Translations under genes and position numbers: made by a program
The notes under the pieces: model-generated
What the model was told of the DNA's origin: nothing
Database searches by the model: none
Seen by the model: only the letters and a program-made list of their open reading frames with translations
Part shown: positions 46,718 to 57,880 of the stretch, piece by piece
How positions within the stretch are numbered: the first letter of the stretch is position 1
How the letters are laid out: every line of letters starts with the position of its first letter
From: Lepidodermella squamata
Taxonomy: Eukaryota > Gastrotricha
Reading direction: 5' to 3'
DNA length: 64,000 bases
NCBI GenBank assembly: GCA_047495785.1
Contig: JBLDXI010000011.1
Span: forward strand, 1,488,001 to 1,552,000

Positions 46718-47665
46718 ATGAAACGAGCCCTGCGAAGTTCTTCAGCAGCTGAAGCTAAGTTATCAAAAGTGGAAGTTGACGATCCCAGCAGTCCAACCCC
46801 CGATTTCGCGAATTTACCGCCAGAAATTCTTCACCTAATTTTCTCGCAATTTTCCAGCAATTTCTACTATCTCGGAAAATGTGCTCAGGTCTGCCGAAAT
46901 TGGCGAAACATCATCGATACGAACGCCATGATTTTCGAAATTTGGAAACAAGAATTCAAGCCGAAATCAGTGGCTTCGTTTGACCCTGAGAAAATTGCCG
47001 AATTGCGGAAAATCCTGAAATTACCTGACAATTTGTTCGGAAGAAACGGATATTATTTCTCTGAAGAAATCATGGAGCGACCTGCAATTGATCTAGGACG
47101 ACTGCGGCACGTACTTTCCATGCCTAAATTGGACCTAATTGCTATCGTTGTGGGCCATAGATATGAATCAACCGAGTTCCGCGGCGTTGTAACGAACTTC
47201 AAAAGTGGATCAAAAAAGTATCAACTGATCAATCTCGGATCAATTTTGCCGAATTTTACGGCTTTGTCCACCCTGGGGTTTTCCATTGTATTCGGCCCGT
47301 CGGACAACTTTCCCCGCCCATCGGAATGGGGTGAATTTCGTTGCCTGGACGCGGATTTTTTCGTGATTAAGGCGGATTTTGAGGTCCAGGAGACTTACTG
47401 CGTGCTACAGCGATTGCCGGCCAATTGCCGTTACATTTTAGCGACAAATTTATGGCGATATGAAAATATTCGATCGATGTGGCCGAGTCAGTTGGCTGAG
47501 TTCACTGAAACTGCGGATTTGCAAGCTGAGGGTTACCACGAGATCTACGACGGTGAGAACTGCTCGGAATTTGACGACCAGGAGAGCTGTGAGAGTGAAA
47601 GTGGAAGCGAGGATTCTGACGACGATGACCCGTTCGGCTTTTTTCCGTGCTGCGGCGGCTGCTGA
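46718..47665 (+). CDS. F-box protein, cluster copy 2
   Basis: 315 residues, intronless, start MKRALRSSSAAEAKLSKVE. The F-box spans about residues 32-75 (FANLPPEILHLIFSQF...CAQVCRNWRNII). The shared C-terminal domain has FKSGSKKYQLINLG, RLPANCRYIL and SMWPSQL. The tail is strongly acidic and ends GFFPCCGGC, an unusual Cys cluster that could be lipidated or metal-binding (inference). It is the closest paralogue of the gene at 49072. Confidence 0.8.
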   Translation: MKRALRSSSAAEAKLSKVEVDDPSSPTPDFANLPPEILHLIFSQFSSNFYYLGKCAQVCRNWRNIIDTNAMIFEIWKQEFKPKSVASFDPEKIAELRKILKLPDNLFGRNGYYFSEEIMERPAIDLGRLRHVLSMPKLDLIAIVVGHRYESTEFRGVVTNFKSGSKKYQLINLGSILPNFTALSTLGFSIVFGPSDNFPRPSEWGEFRCLDADFFVIKADFEVQETYCVLQRLPANCRYILATNLWRYENIRSMWPSQLAEFTETADLQAEGYHEIYDGENCSEFDDQESCESESGSEDSDDDDPFGFFPCCGGC

Positions 47666-49071
47666 TTGGCGTGAAAAATCACGAAAAAATAAAGACAAGA
47701 AATTTGTTTTCCAATTTACGTAATTTTGCTAATTTTTTAAAATGTGTTGTTGACTCTGGAAAAATGTTGAAAATAGCTTGAATATTTTATATATTAAATT
47801 TTGTAAACTTTTTATCGAAACGGATTAAGAATAATCTTCGATGCTGATCAAATGAAAGTCGCCGTTGCTATACATTCTAATTTTTCCGGTTTTTATCTGC
47901 TAATATGTTCTAATTTTCTATTTAATTTTCGGTTTCTTAAAAAAATCACTTGACTGATGCAATGCTTCCTTAAAAATGAGCTTGGTGTAATTTTCCTAAT
48001 TTTCATTATTTATCCTTGCTCAATTTCGTTCCTATATTTAATATTCGATAAAATTAAAGTTTTGTGACTGAACTGGTAATTTTTCCGGTAATTTTGATGC
48101 TGTAGATTTTACCAGATAAATTCGAGTCGCAATGAATAAATATGTTGATTGTTGCCTTGGTTTCGGTTCTATTTGATAATAAAATCGCGGTTTTAACAAT
48201 CGGATTTACTCTCTATATTATACGAAAAAAATATTTTTTTTAGATCGCGTAATTCGAATATTGAACCGTATTCTGAAATATCGAAAGTGATGCTGGACTG
48301 GAAAACAGTGACATTTTTTAGAAATTTCCGATCGATTTTCCAGAGTTTTTATTACCTTAACTGACCCTACGATTGGTGAGTTTCGTACCTGGCACCCTCA
48401 GGTATGTAATATAATTTTCGATTCTGGCTTCGTAAGCTGCTGGAAAAATTATAAATTTGATATAGTGGAACCCCGATTTCTCGTCACCTGATTTTCCGTC
48501 TGACTATATGTCTGAATATATGTAAATATTTAGGAACGGTCTTGAACCCGCAGAGGGCAATTAACTGCAAAACTACCGGGATTTCCCGCCAATTCGGATT
48601 TCCCGTCAGGATTTTCGTGGAACCGTAGAAGACGGGGAATCGGGGTTCCACTGTATTGGAAATTGATATCGGCTACACAGGCTATGTGTAACTCGACCGA
48701 TATCGCAAAACACGCATAAGTTTAAGATCTATCGGCTGGGCTTGATTAACAAAATCGAAACTGAAAACCATATTTTGTTGGATCGAGCAGAGACGCCTTT
48801 TAAATTAACTGGCGATTTTCGAGTCGCAGTTCGGGCCCAAAAATGATTTTGCACAGCTGATTGTCAATCGTTGAAATGACCCCTTTCAAGTCTCATTAGC
48901 TCAATTACTGTCGACTTGTCAAGATATCGCAATTTTTCGGTCGAAGGAAGAAGTATTTCTTATAATTCTTATAAAGAATGAGCCAAAATTAGGGTTCCAG
49001 CGCTTAATTTGAGGCTCTGATTTTTTAATTATTTCTGATTTTTCAACAGGGGTAGATTTTTTGAGATTGAA
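47666..49071. other. Spacer between F-box copies
   Basis: AT-rich. Holds the MITE at 48464-48653. Otherwise no coding or RNA gene recognised. Confidence 0.5.
48464..48653. mobile_element. ~190-bp pogo/Tigger-like MITE
   Basis: Inverted ends: AGTGGAACCCCGATTTCTCG on the left and GGGAATCGGGGTTCCACTG on the right, with TA on the outside. Internal TTCCCGTC motifs. It resembles the element at 9456 in end sequence type (CAGTgaAACC) but is a different family. Non-coding. Confidence 0.72.
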
Positions 49072-50004
49072 ATGAAACGAGTCCTGCGAAGTTCTTCGGC
49101 AGCTGAAGCTAAATTATCAAAAGTCGAAGCTGGAAAACTGAGTTCAACACCTGATTTCGCAAATTTACCGCCGGAAATTCTTCATCAAATTTTTTCGCAA
49201 TTTTTTCGTGACTTCATCCACCTTGGACGATGTGCTCAGGTGTGCCGAAATTGGCGGAACATCATCGACTCGAACGCCGTAATTTTGGAAATCTGGAAAA
49301 AGGAATTTAAGCCAAAATCAGTGGCATCATTCGACCTTGAAAACATTGCTGAATTGCGAAAAATCCTGAAAATACCTGATAATTTGTTCGGAAGTGGTGG
49401 ATTTTATTTCTCTGAAAAATCCTTGGAAGGACCTGCAATCGATTTAGGACGACTTCGCAATATTCCGACCCTGCCTATCTTGGATCTAATTTCAATCATT
49501 TTGGGCGGTAGATACGATTCGACCGACTTCCCTGATTTTTTAACTAATTTCAAAAGTGGATCAAAAGCGTATCAACTGATCAATCTCGGAGCAATAACGC
49601 CCAGTTTTAGGATGTTGTCCACGCTCGGCTTTTCTATTGTCATCGGACCACCGGAAAGTTTTCCTTACGGATCGGAATGGGGCGAATTTCGGTGCTTAGA
49701 CGGTGATTTCCGCGTGATTAAGGCGGATTTTCAGATCGCTGAGACTTACTGCGTTTTGCAGCGATTGCCGGCTAATTGCCGTTATATTTTAGCGAGCCAT
49801 TTGTCGAGGCATCAACATATCAGATGCATGTGGCCGAGTCAGTTGAAAGATTTCACGCAGAAAGAAGATTATCAAGTTGAGACCTTCCACGACGTCTATG
49901 GTTACGGTTCGGATTTAGGAGAAGAGGAGAGCCGCGGGAGTGACAGCAGTGAAGATTCTGATGACGACCCTTTCGGATGGTTCCCATGCTGTAGCGGCTG
50001 TTGA
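49072..50004 (+). CDS. F-box protein, cluster copy 3
   Basis: 310 residues, intronless, start MKRVLRSSSAAEAKLSKVEA, nearly the same as copy 2. The F-box is FANLPPEILHQIFSQF with CAQVCRNWRNII. The C-terminal domain matches copy 2 throughout (KSGSKAYQLINLG, RLPANCRYILASHL, CMWPSQL). The acidic tail ends GWFPCCSGC, keeping the CC-x2-C ending, which suggests that ending is under selection. Likely an SCF substrate receptor. Confidence 0.8.
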   Translation: MKRVLRSSSAAEAKLSKVEAGKLSSTPDFANLPPEILHQIFSQFFRDFIHLGRCAQVCRNWRNIIDSNAVILEIWKKEFKPKSVASFDLENIAELRKILKIPDNLFGSGGFYFSEKSLEGPAIDLGRLRNIPTLPILDLISIILGGRYDSTDFPDFLTNFKSGSKAYQLINLGAITPSFRMLSTLGFSIVIGPPESFPYGSEWGEFRCLDGDFRVIKADFQIAETYCVLQRLPANCRYILASHLSRHQHIRCMWPSQLKDFTQKEDYQVETFHDVYGYGSDLGEEESRGSDSSEDSDDDPFGWFPCCSGC

Positions 50005-50578
50005 TTGGCCGGGAAAAATTCGAAGAAATAATGGCAAACAAATTTTTTGTATTCGAATTTACGTAATTTTCAAAATCGATCGTTGAATATCGATTAATTT
50101 TATCTGTTATATTGTTTGAATAATTTTTTCATATTTAATTCTTGAAAATTTGACCTGTTTTTGTGAAATTATTTTAATAAAAATTTGAAATAATAATTTT
50201 TTGAATTTTGATCAAAAAATAAAATCTCCGATGCTATCAATCATATTTTCCGGTTTTGATCTGCTAAAAAAATTCACTACTGAGTTTGTCGAATTTCTTC
50301 GCGTTTCTGGATGAAATAAATGTCAAAATTTCTATTTGCTCAATTTTTTTCTATATTTTTAATTTTTCATCAACAAGCATTTTAGCCTGCGAATTTTATG
50401 ACTTGAACGATCATTTTTATGAAATTAAATCTTGCATATTGTTAATGAATCTTTTATTTACCCGCTGAAATATTAACTCGATAAATCTGCCTCACGACCG
50501 CGTGAACTAATAATCACTTTGCTTTGCTTCTAAATTTGACAATAAAATTATGTATCATAAAAGAGCCATTTTCGATAA

Positions 50579-52029
50579 GAGGAATTTATAAAGCGCAGCA
50601 CAGATATGACCATTTGTAGCACAGCTGCGCAAAGTGTAGCACAAATTAAATCCAAATTGTAGCACAGTTTTCGCATTTTGTAGCACACCTTAATTTTACC
50701 CAAATTCAACAAAAAATTGGTTATATATGAATTCTTGCGATTACAACTGCCATGATTGGTGCCGAGCGACGTCTGCCTACGGTCGCCGCTGCAATTGCAG
50801 CTCACAGCCATACCGGCTTCAGGCTTTTCGACGACTGGATCCGCCGGGGCGTTTTGTGGCACGGTTTCAGCCACCAGCTCTGAGTTGAATTTAATCGCTT
50901 GTTTCATCTCATCACATTAAGCAGAATCATACGGAAAACGGACCAAGGCCTTCTTATCATCACAAGTTCGCCCACGTTTTTGTGATTTTTGGCGAAATTG
51001 CGCACGCCTGTCCAGAAAACCCTGACGTCGCCTCGGCCCTTGCTCTTTGTTATTATCGACAATGCAATTAGATGATTGTCGACAGTGCAATTTTTTGAAA
51101 AGACGGGAAGTGTGTAACACAAAAACGCCCCACACCGCTAGTTGTAGGTAACAGCCGCAGTTAACGCGCAGCGTGCATGTCCGCTCTCCATCCGCTCTCA
51201 CTCAGCACTCCTGCGCGCGGCTTAGTCACAAGGCGCGCAGCCGGTATCGCTGTACTAGCGTCCCATTCGTGCACAGCGCCACACGGTCGCACAAAATCGC
51301 TACCGGTTGCACGCCTAGGTGAGATTAAGGGGGATTATCCTCATATTACACTGGACGCGCGCTTTATAACCGTGGCCTTGGTGCAGTCGTTGTTGTAAAG
51401 CGCGAGAGGTCCGAATTCGATTTACCAGGTGTGGCTGCAATAATTGGCAGTATGCAATGCTTGTACTCAGCTAATCGAATCCAGTGGGAGCCAATCGCTG
51501 ATGATCGCTGAATGATAGCTAATGGAGGTGGAAAAGTGTCGGTGGTTGAGCCTTGGGGTTGAACGTGTGGTGCCGCGCGGCAAGCGTTGGTTCTGCTTCA
51601 AAATCGCAGTAGCAACGCATGTTCCGCTTCATTGGCGCGCGAGGAACCCAGTTGCCCATGAATCATCTCGGTATTGTCGGCATTGCCGATGTAGCAAAAC
51701 ACCCAGTGGCTGCCCAATTTTCATCAGCCATAGGTCACCGTTCATGGCTGATAAAAACCCCACCGTTCAACCCCATTCAACGGTAAGATATTCAGATGGT
51801 GGTGTTTTGGGGGTCTTGCTTCGAGTTGGAAGTTATTTTGAATCCAAATCGGAATTCGGAATCAAATTCGGTGAAATATCGCTTGTGCTACAAATTTAAT
51901 TTTAATTGTGCTACAATTTGCGCAGCTGAGCCACAATATTTACTTTGTGCTACAAATTGCGCAGGTGTGCTACGCGCGCACACACTGTGCTACAAATGGT
52001 CACAGGTGTGCTACAATTTTCCGAGCCTC
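50579..52029. mobile_element. 1.45-kb non-autonomous MULE-like element
   Basis: Exact 9-bp target duplication TTTCGATAA at 50570-50578 and 52030-52038, with GAGG...CCTC ends. Long subterminal regions on both sides are built from TTGTAGCACA / TGTGCTACAA units in inverted orientation (50605-50690 and 51888-52015). A 9-bp duplication is the MULE hallmark. The interior (about 50740-51200) is GC-richer and coding-like on the minus strand (for example FNSELVAETVPQNAPADPVV), so it may carry captured host sequence; no family recognised. It lies about 200 bp before the F-box gene at 52229. Confidence 0.72.
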
Positions 52030-52228
52030 TTTCGATAAATATTCGATTATTTTTAGATCGTTTAATGATCAATCAATCGTTCAAATCAATATCAATTTGG
52101 TATTTGGTCTGCTTTTGATCTCGTAAAATGCTGGTTTCGCAGGCGTTGGCCGTAATTTGATCACTGTAGGCTGATTTTATTTTAATGTTGAAAATTTGAA
52201 ATATATGAAATTTTTTTCTAGGAAAAAT

Positions 52229-53098
52229 ATGGAAACTGAAGGACAAATTATTTCCGAGACGGAACCATGCATCTTGCTTAGCCTTCCCCTCGAGATATGG
52301 CATCGAATTTTTCTGAAATTGGACTTGACCGATTGGCTCAACTGCGCACTGACCTGCCGAAAATGGCGCGAAATCATCGAAAGCGACGATTTGTTAATCC
52401 AACGTTTACAACTCGAATTCCCCGACAAGAAATCAGCCCAATTCAACAAGGAGAAAATCGCAAATATTCGAAAAGTTTTAACCGTCGAAAATTCGTTGTT
52501 CCGCAAACAAGGTTTCATTTTCGCGGCTCAAAATTGGCAGAAAAATTGCGTTGTTTTGGAGACAAAATACGAGCAAACCGATGACGAATTGCTGTCGTAT
52601 GTCGATGAAGTCTTGGTTACTATTCAACGCCTGGAGGATAAATCTTGGCTCGAAAATCCCGTTAATTATTTTTCGTGCGAATCTATAGAATATGTGCTGG
52701 TTGATCTACAGGCCGTATTCAATTTCGGTTCAATTTTCACTGAATTTGCCTTTCCAATTTTCATCGGACCGACCTCGCGATATCAATACGACGCGATTTT
52801 TATACTCGTTGACTCGAATTTTAAAGCTATTCCGAAATTCCGAGTGCCTTTTTTACACGCTTTCGGAATTTTGAACCAGTTGCCAGATGGCGCTCGTTAT
52901 CTGTTTACTGCGAATTTATCGGAAAATTACAAGAAATTGCGAGCTGTTTGGCCGAGCCAGTACGAAAAATTTTGGAAGAAAATTTTCGAGTTGAACAACA
53001 AGCGGCTGGCGGTAATGATGCAAGGCTTCGACTCGTCGGATTCAGAGGAACTTTTTCATGGCGAAGGCGATTCTGATGAAATGGCCGATCTCATTTAG
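52229..53098 (+). CDS. F-box protein, cluster copy 4
   Basis: 289 residues from the ATG at 52229. An acceptor (TTTTTTTCTAG, ending about 52220) lies just upstream, so the longer open frame is not used. The F-box is LLSLPLEIWHRIFLKLDLT with NCALTCRKWREII. The C-terminal domain (FIFAAQNWQ, SWLENPVNYF, GARYLFTANL, VWPSQYEKF) aligns with copy 1. The tail is acidic. It is the F-box copy nearest to the MULE. Confidence 0.78.
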   Translation: METEGQIISETEPCILLSLPLEIWHRIFLKLDLTDWLNCALTCRKWREIIESDDLLIQRLQLEFPDKKSAQFNKEKIANIRKVLTVENSLFRKQGFIFAAQNWQKNCVVLETKYEQTDDELLSYVDEVLVTIQRLEDKSWLENPVNYFSCESIEYVLVDLQAVFNFGSIFTEFAFPIFIGPTSRYQYDAIFILVDSNFKAIPKFRVPFLHAFGILNQLPDGARYLFTANLSENYKKLRAVWPSQYEKFWKKIFELNNKRLAVMMQGFDSSDSEELFHGEGDSDEMADLI

Positions 53099-53465
53099 AT
53101 TCTGCTCAGATGAATCATCATGGGACAAATTTAACTGTTTTCAATGCTCTTTTCTATGTATTTCATCTGAAACATCATGCCTCGAGTTGTAATTTTCGCA
53201 GTTTTCATCTATTATTTGTTATCAATGGTAGAAATCCTCAAAATCTTGTGTTGTGCAAAATGTTGTTGGAAATGTTGAAAACATGATTTTATTAATAAAT
53301 TTTATCATTTTAAATTTATCGCTGTTCGACTGCTGGCATCGCAGATTTTATCTGATTTTTTAATAATTTTCAACTTTGACCTATCGATTTTCAACGATTT
53401 CAGGAAAGATTCAAGCGTTTTGGTTGTGATTTTTGAATTCTCCGCGCCATTTTGACATTAAATAT

Positions 53466-56400
53466 GGACGTGGCTATGTGAACCCAGTAAAGTGTGTGTC
53501 ACGCAATGGCTATGCGTACCCAATGTGTGTGGCGTAATGGCTACTTGAACACAGTGTGTTTGCGTGATTGGCTACTTGAACACACCCACTGTGTGTGCGG
53601 AAACGGCTAAGCGTACCGACCCCGGTAACTACAGGTTTTTCACTTAATCGGTAATAATGAGGTGATTATTGAAAGCGGAAGACAGAATTCAGTCATTGTG
53701 GACCATAGGCTATAAATGCTGGTAAAACAGGGTCATGTTAACCATAAAACTTACCATGTCCGAGTCAGTTATTACCAGTCAGTCCGATATTATCAAGGAT
53801 ATTAAGGTGGGCGACCGTTTTCAGTCGCGCCACGACCTCGTTTATAAGCATTTGCTTACATTTCGAGACGAAGTACGTGAGCCCTATGTCTGCCGCAGTT
53901 CCGACACCAACTCGGTGAGAATCCTCTGCACTCATGGCTACCGTCACAAGGAAAACATCACGTCAGGCGATCGGCCGAATCAACACTTGGGCTTCACCGG
54001 CTGCCCAGCGAAAATCCTCGGCACCGTCAACAAGTCGGGCGTCGTCAAGATCACGCAAGTCGTGCGGTTCCATAACCACGACCTGACCGACGAGCGATGG
54101 GCCATGTATTCCTTCAATCGCCGCCTCGACCCGCAGCAGGAAGCTGAAGTCCTGTCCCATTTGCACAACAACGCCAAGGTGTCGACCGTTGCACACCATC
54201 TGAGCAATGCGACTAACAAGGTGATTACTGCAAAGCAACTTCACAATTTAGCCCAGGTAATTAGACTTTGTTATTACCCATTTTACCGATTATCTGACCG
54301 CGGTTCGTTTTTTCGCAGAAACACCGGCTCAGCCCCGAGGAGAACGCGCGTGTCCTCGACGAGACCCTGGCCGCCGTTAACGAGGGCGATGGCGTTGTGC
54401 GCACCGCCCGGGACGACAAGGGCAACGTCGACATGTTGTTCATTGCTACAAATCAGATGATTAACGACGTCAACAAGTTCAAGCCGTCATGTATTTTGCT
54501 CGACACCACCTTTAAGACCAACGTCGAGAAGTATAAGTTGTGCACTTTTGTCTGCCTCTGCCCGCTGACCGGAAGCACCCGGGTTGCGGCCGTCTCTCTC
54601 CTCGCCGACGAACGCCAGCACAACGTCAAGGCAATGTTGCAGGAGTTCAAGGCGATTTACGGCGCCGGCCCGTGGTTCTTCATGGTAGACAAGGACTTCG
54701 ACCAAATCGATCTCTTGCGCGAGTTGTTCCCCGGCTGCGTCATCCTGTTGTGCATCTTTCACGTGCTAAAGTATATGCGGAACGTCATCGCCACAATTCG
54801 CAACAACGACGCCGTCGATCTAGTCGAATACAAGACCCAGGTGTTTGATGCGTTAAAAGCACTGATTAAGGCGCGGCGGGAAGAGGCCTTTAAGGAGGCT
54901 GTTGAGGCCTGGCGCGCACTAGTTCCGCAGCACGTGACGGTGAAAATCGCACGCACGCAGGAGCAATCACTCGCCGATTATTTCGAGCGTAATTGGCTTA
55001 ATTGCGTCGAGATGTGGGCACTGTACGCTCGTCGTGCCTACCCGATTTTGCTGACCAATACAACAGGTCGAGTTGAGCGATTTTTCGGCTCCATCAAGGG
55101 CGAGATGTGCGCGCAGTTTTCGACTAAGCCGCCGATGCCTGTCTTCGTTCCCTTCCTTCTCTCTTCCATTGCGCGCCGCCGGGCCGAGAAGACCGTTGTC
55201 AAACGCGCCGTTCGCCGCGGCGATGAGTTCGAGAAGCTACTGGACGAGGCATCGTACCACATTTCCGAGTAAGTTGAATCTCCCAGTTGGATTTTTAAGT
55301 TGGATTTTTAACTTTTTCGCATTTCAGCTTCGCCCTCGAGCACTTTCATGGCTCGCTCAAGCGATTCAAAACACGCGCCCTCTCTCTGGTTCACGGCGTG
55401 GGAGTGCGCGAAAAATTTGATCAAGACGACGTCGACTATAGCACGACGCCGGCGAGCTGTAATTGTTCTTTTTTCGCTCAACTCGCGCTGCCTTGTCATC
55501 ACATTGTTTTCTTGCGCTCGAAGTTCGAACTGCCGCTATTCGAGAAGGGGCTCTTTCACAGCCGTTACTTCAACGACTTCATTCGCCTCAACAACGCCCA
55601 GGCCACTGAGGACAAGACGCCCGGAAGTTTCGTTGAAGCGGATTTCGAAGAGCAGTTTGCGGCCTACAAGTTTACTGAAAATTTCGCCGTGAAGTCGAGG
55701 AAGCCGGCCGACAACGCCGCTCGTTATCGCAAAATTTCGCAACTTACCCTGGTCCTCGCTGATCTCGCTTCTCAGCATCCTAACCGCGTTTTTGAAGGCT
55801 ACTACAAGCAGCTCGAAAAGCTGGCTGATATCATCCGAGCTGGGAAGGCGTTCGAAATAATCGAAAAGGTCGGTTTTTCCGTTAAAATTGAATTTTGAAT
55901 TTATTAGAATTCTGAATTCTGTTTTGTTAGGATCAGCCGATGCAGCCTCTGGAGACACAACCGGCTTTGCGGCAAGAGCAGCCACTACCGCAGCAACTAC
56001 CCGAGCCACTGCCGCAACAACAGCCGCAACAACAGCCCGAGCCACTGCCGCAACAACAGCAGCAACAACAGCCGCAGCCGCTACCGCAGCAACAAGCTAT
56101 TATCGCACCGATTATCGAGTCACCCGCCTCCGCGCCCATCTCTCTATCACCACCGCTTCCGGTCGCCTCGGTGCCTGGTGACGTCGAGTGCGCGGTTACG
56201 GACGAGCTCGGCATGCGCCCGGCCGACTACGACGAGTTGCTCACTACTGCGTACCTCACTGACATTCACATGCACGCTGCGAACAAGCTGTTTGACATGA
56301 TGCGTCCCACGGGCGTTAATGCCGAGTCGCCTCTCCTGTCACAGCTTGAATTTTCACCGGCCACAACACCGACGGTTCAGCTGCACCACTGCGGAAGTGA

Positions 56401-57152
56401 CCATTGGGTCGCAACTTCAACCATCACAGTCGGTCAATTACCACACGGCGTCAAGTTAATGAACAGCCTTGCAGGGCCCATCACCGAGTCGCTTCGAAGA
56501 CAAATTACCGAGCGCTATTCAACGTCGGCCGTCAATGGCGAAATTCCGGTGCACATCTTACCGGTGAGCCAACAAGTCAACGGCTACGATTGCGGTGTAT
56601 ACGCGATCGCCTATTGCGTCGAGTTGTTAACTGGCAACGATCCCCGGCGCGCACAGTTCGAGGCGTCGCGGATGCGCGGTCATCTTCTACAATGCCTGAA
56701 AAATCGCTTGCTCACTACGTTTCCATCAGCGCCACGTCGTGGCCGGTTGCCGGCGGTCAAAACTGAACTCCTGGAAGTCGAGCGGGTGACGACGTTTATC
56801 CCCGGCGAGCCGCTTGTATTCAAACAAGGCAAGGACTCTGGCCGGATGAAGGGCAAGCCGCAGAAAGTCTTCAATCGCAAAAACTAGTTTTTTACTGCTT
56901 TCCTACTTTGGTGTTGTTCTGTTTATATGTCTTACCTTTTTCTAAACAAAATCAGCGGAAAATTTGGAATAAAGAAGGTTCGTTTCCGCTGTTAATATAG
57001 TGTTATCCGGTTAAAAATGAGTGTGTTTACATAGCCAATAGCGCATACCCAGGTATTAACGCCCGCTGTGTTCAAGTAGCCAATCACGCAAACACAGTGT
57101 GTACGCATAGCCATTGCGTGATACACAATCCTGGGTTCACATAGCCACGTCC
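53466..57152 (+). mobile_element. Complete 3.7-kb MULE (Mutator-like) transposon
   Basis: TIRs begin GGACGTGGCTATGTGAACCC and end in its near-complement GGGTTCACATAGCCACGTCC. They extend about 150 bp with repeated GTGTTTGCGTGATTGGCTAC blocks in inverted orientation. A perfect 9-bp target duplication ATTAAATAT lies at 53457-53465 and 57153-57161. The one gene inside has no stop or frameshift. Intact ends, duplication and frame indicate a recent insertion, possibly still mobile. Gene GC content is clearly higher than its surroundings. Confidence 0.9.
53735..56887 (+). CDS. MULE transposase fused to a Ulp1-like cysteine protease
   Basis: Four exons, 53735-54256, 54319-55268, 55328-55868 and 55931-56887, with introns of 62, 59 and 62 bp, give 989 residues. 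The N-terminus has a C2H2-type DNA-binding finger (YVCRSS..., GFTGCPAKI, RFHNHDL). The MULE DDE core follows (LLDTTFKTN, FFMVDKDFDQID, CIFHVLKY), then a SWIM finger (CNCSFFAQLALPCHHI). Exon 4 begins with a Gln/Pro repeat linker and continues into a Ulp1/C48-like protease with His in SDHWVA (~829) and Cys in NGYDCGVY (~892). The Asp position reads Asn (KLMNSL). The third donor is GTCGGT, weaker than the others. If that intron is not used, transposase and protease are two separate ORFs (stop at 55898, next ATG 55940). MULEs with Ulp1 domains are known from plants and other eukaryotes. Confidence 0.8.
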
Positions 57153-57353
57153 ATTAAATATGGCCATTCGATTAATACCGCGAAAATCGCGTGAAAAATA
57201 AATCGCTCTATATTTTGAAGAAAACCTGCGTAAATAATGATGCACATCAAATCCTGATTCATCGATTTTGATTTGTTGCTCAAAGTTTTACATTCGGTGT
57301 AGATTGGTTCTTTCGCACGTTAGGGCGAAGAATTACCTACTTTTTTGCTTTGC

Positions 57354-57480
57354 GCGCAGGTCTGCCAATATTGGCGTAACACTATCGATTCAACAGCGCT
57401 GATTTTCGAGAGATGGAAGCAAGAATTCAAAGCAAAACCTTTTTCGCCTGTTGCCTGTTTGACGGTCGTTATGATGTATA
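57354..57480 (+). pseudogene. F-box gene relic
   Basis: One frame reads AQVCQYWRNTIDSTALIFER followed by WKQEFKAKP, matching the CAQVCRNWRNIID...WKQEFKPKS segment of F-box copies 2 and 3. A GRYD piece follows, recalling their GGRYDS segment, then a stop. The N-terminal F-box half and the C-terminal domain are absent. It lies just right of the MULE and marks the right end of the former F-box cluster. Confidence 0.65.
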
Positions 57481-57880
57481 AGGGTCTGATTTAATCCGAG
57501 TATGAGGTCCTGAGCTAAATAATCAGGTAAATCAGGGAAATGAAGAAATCATTGCGGAACCTGCCACCGATGTCGTGAACGATGCGGCGGGTTCTCACTG
57601 CTCGCTACATAAGCGAAGGATTTTTAAGCCAAAATCAGCTAAAACCCAACGGGCAAAATGCAAGAGCTAAAGATGCTAACATTAACGGGTTTCCAGACAT
57701 AATTAAAGATTTTCAGTTTTTATCACGATAGACTTGTTAGACTAGTCGTTATCATGATAATTGTTTGTATATTACATTCAAAGCTGCTCAATTGTATGAA
57801 ACAAAAAAAAACTAGTAGGCCGCATCTACAGACGACAATTCACGGCAGTGCTAATAACTATCCATGCATAAACAAATAAT

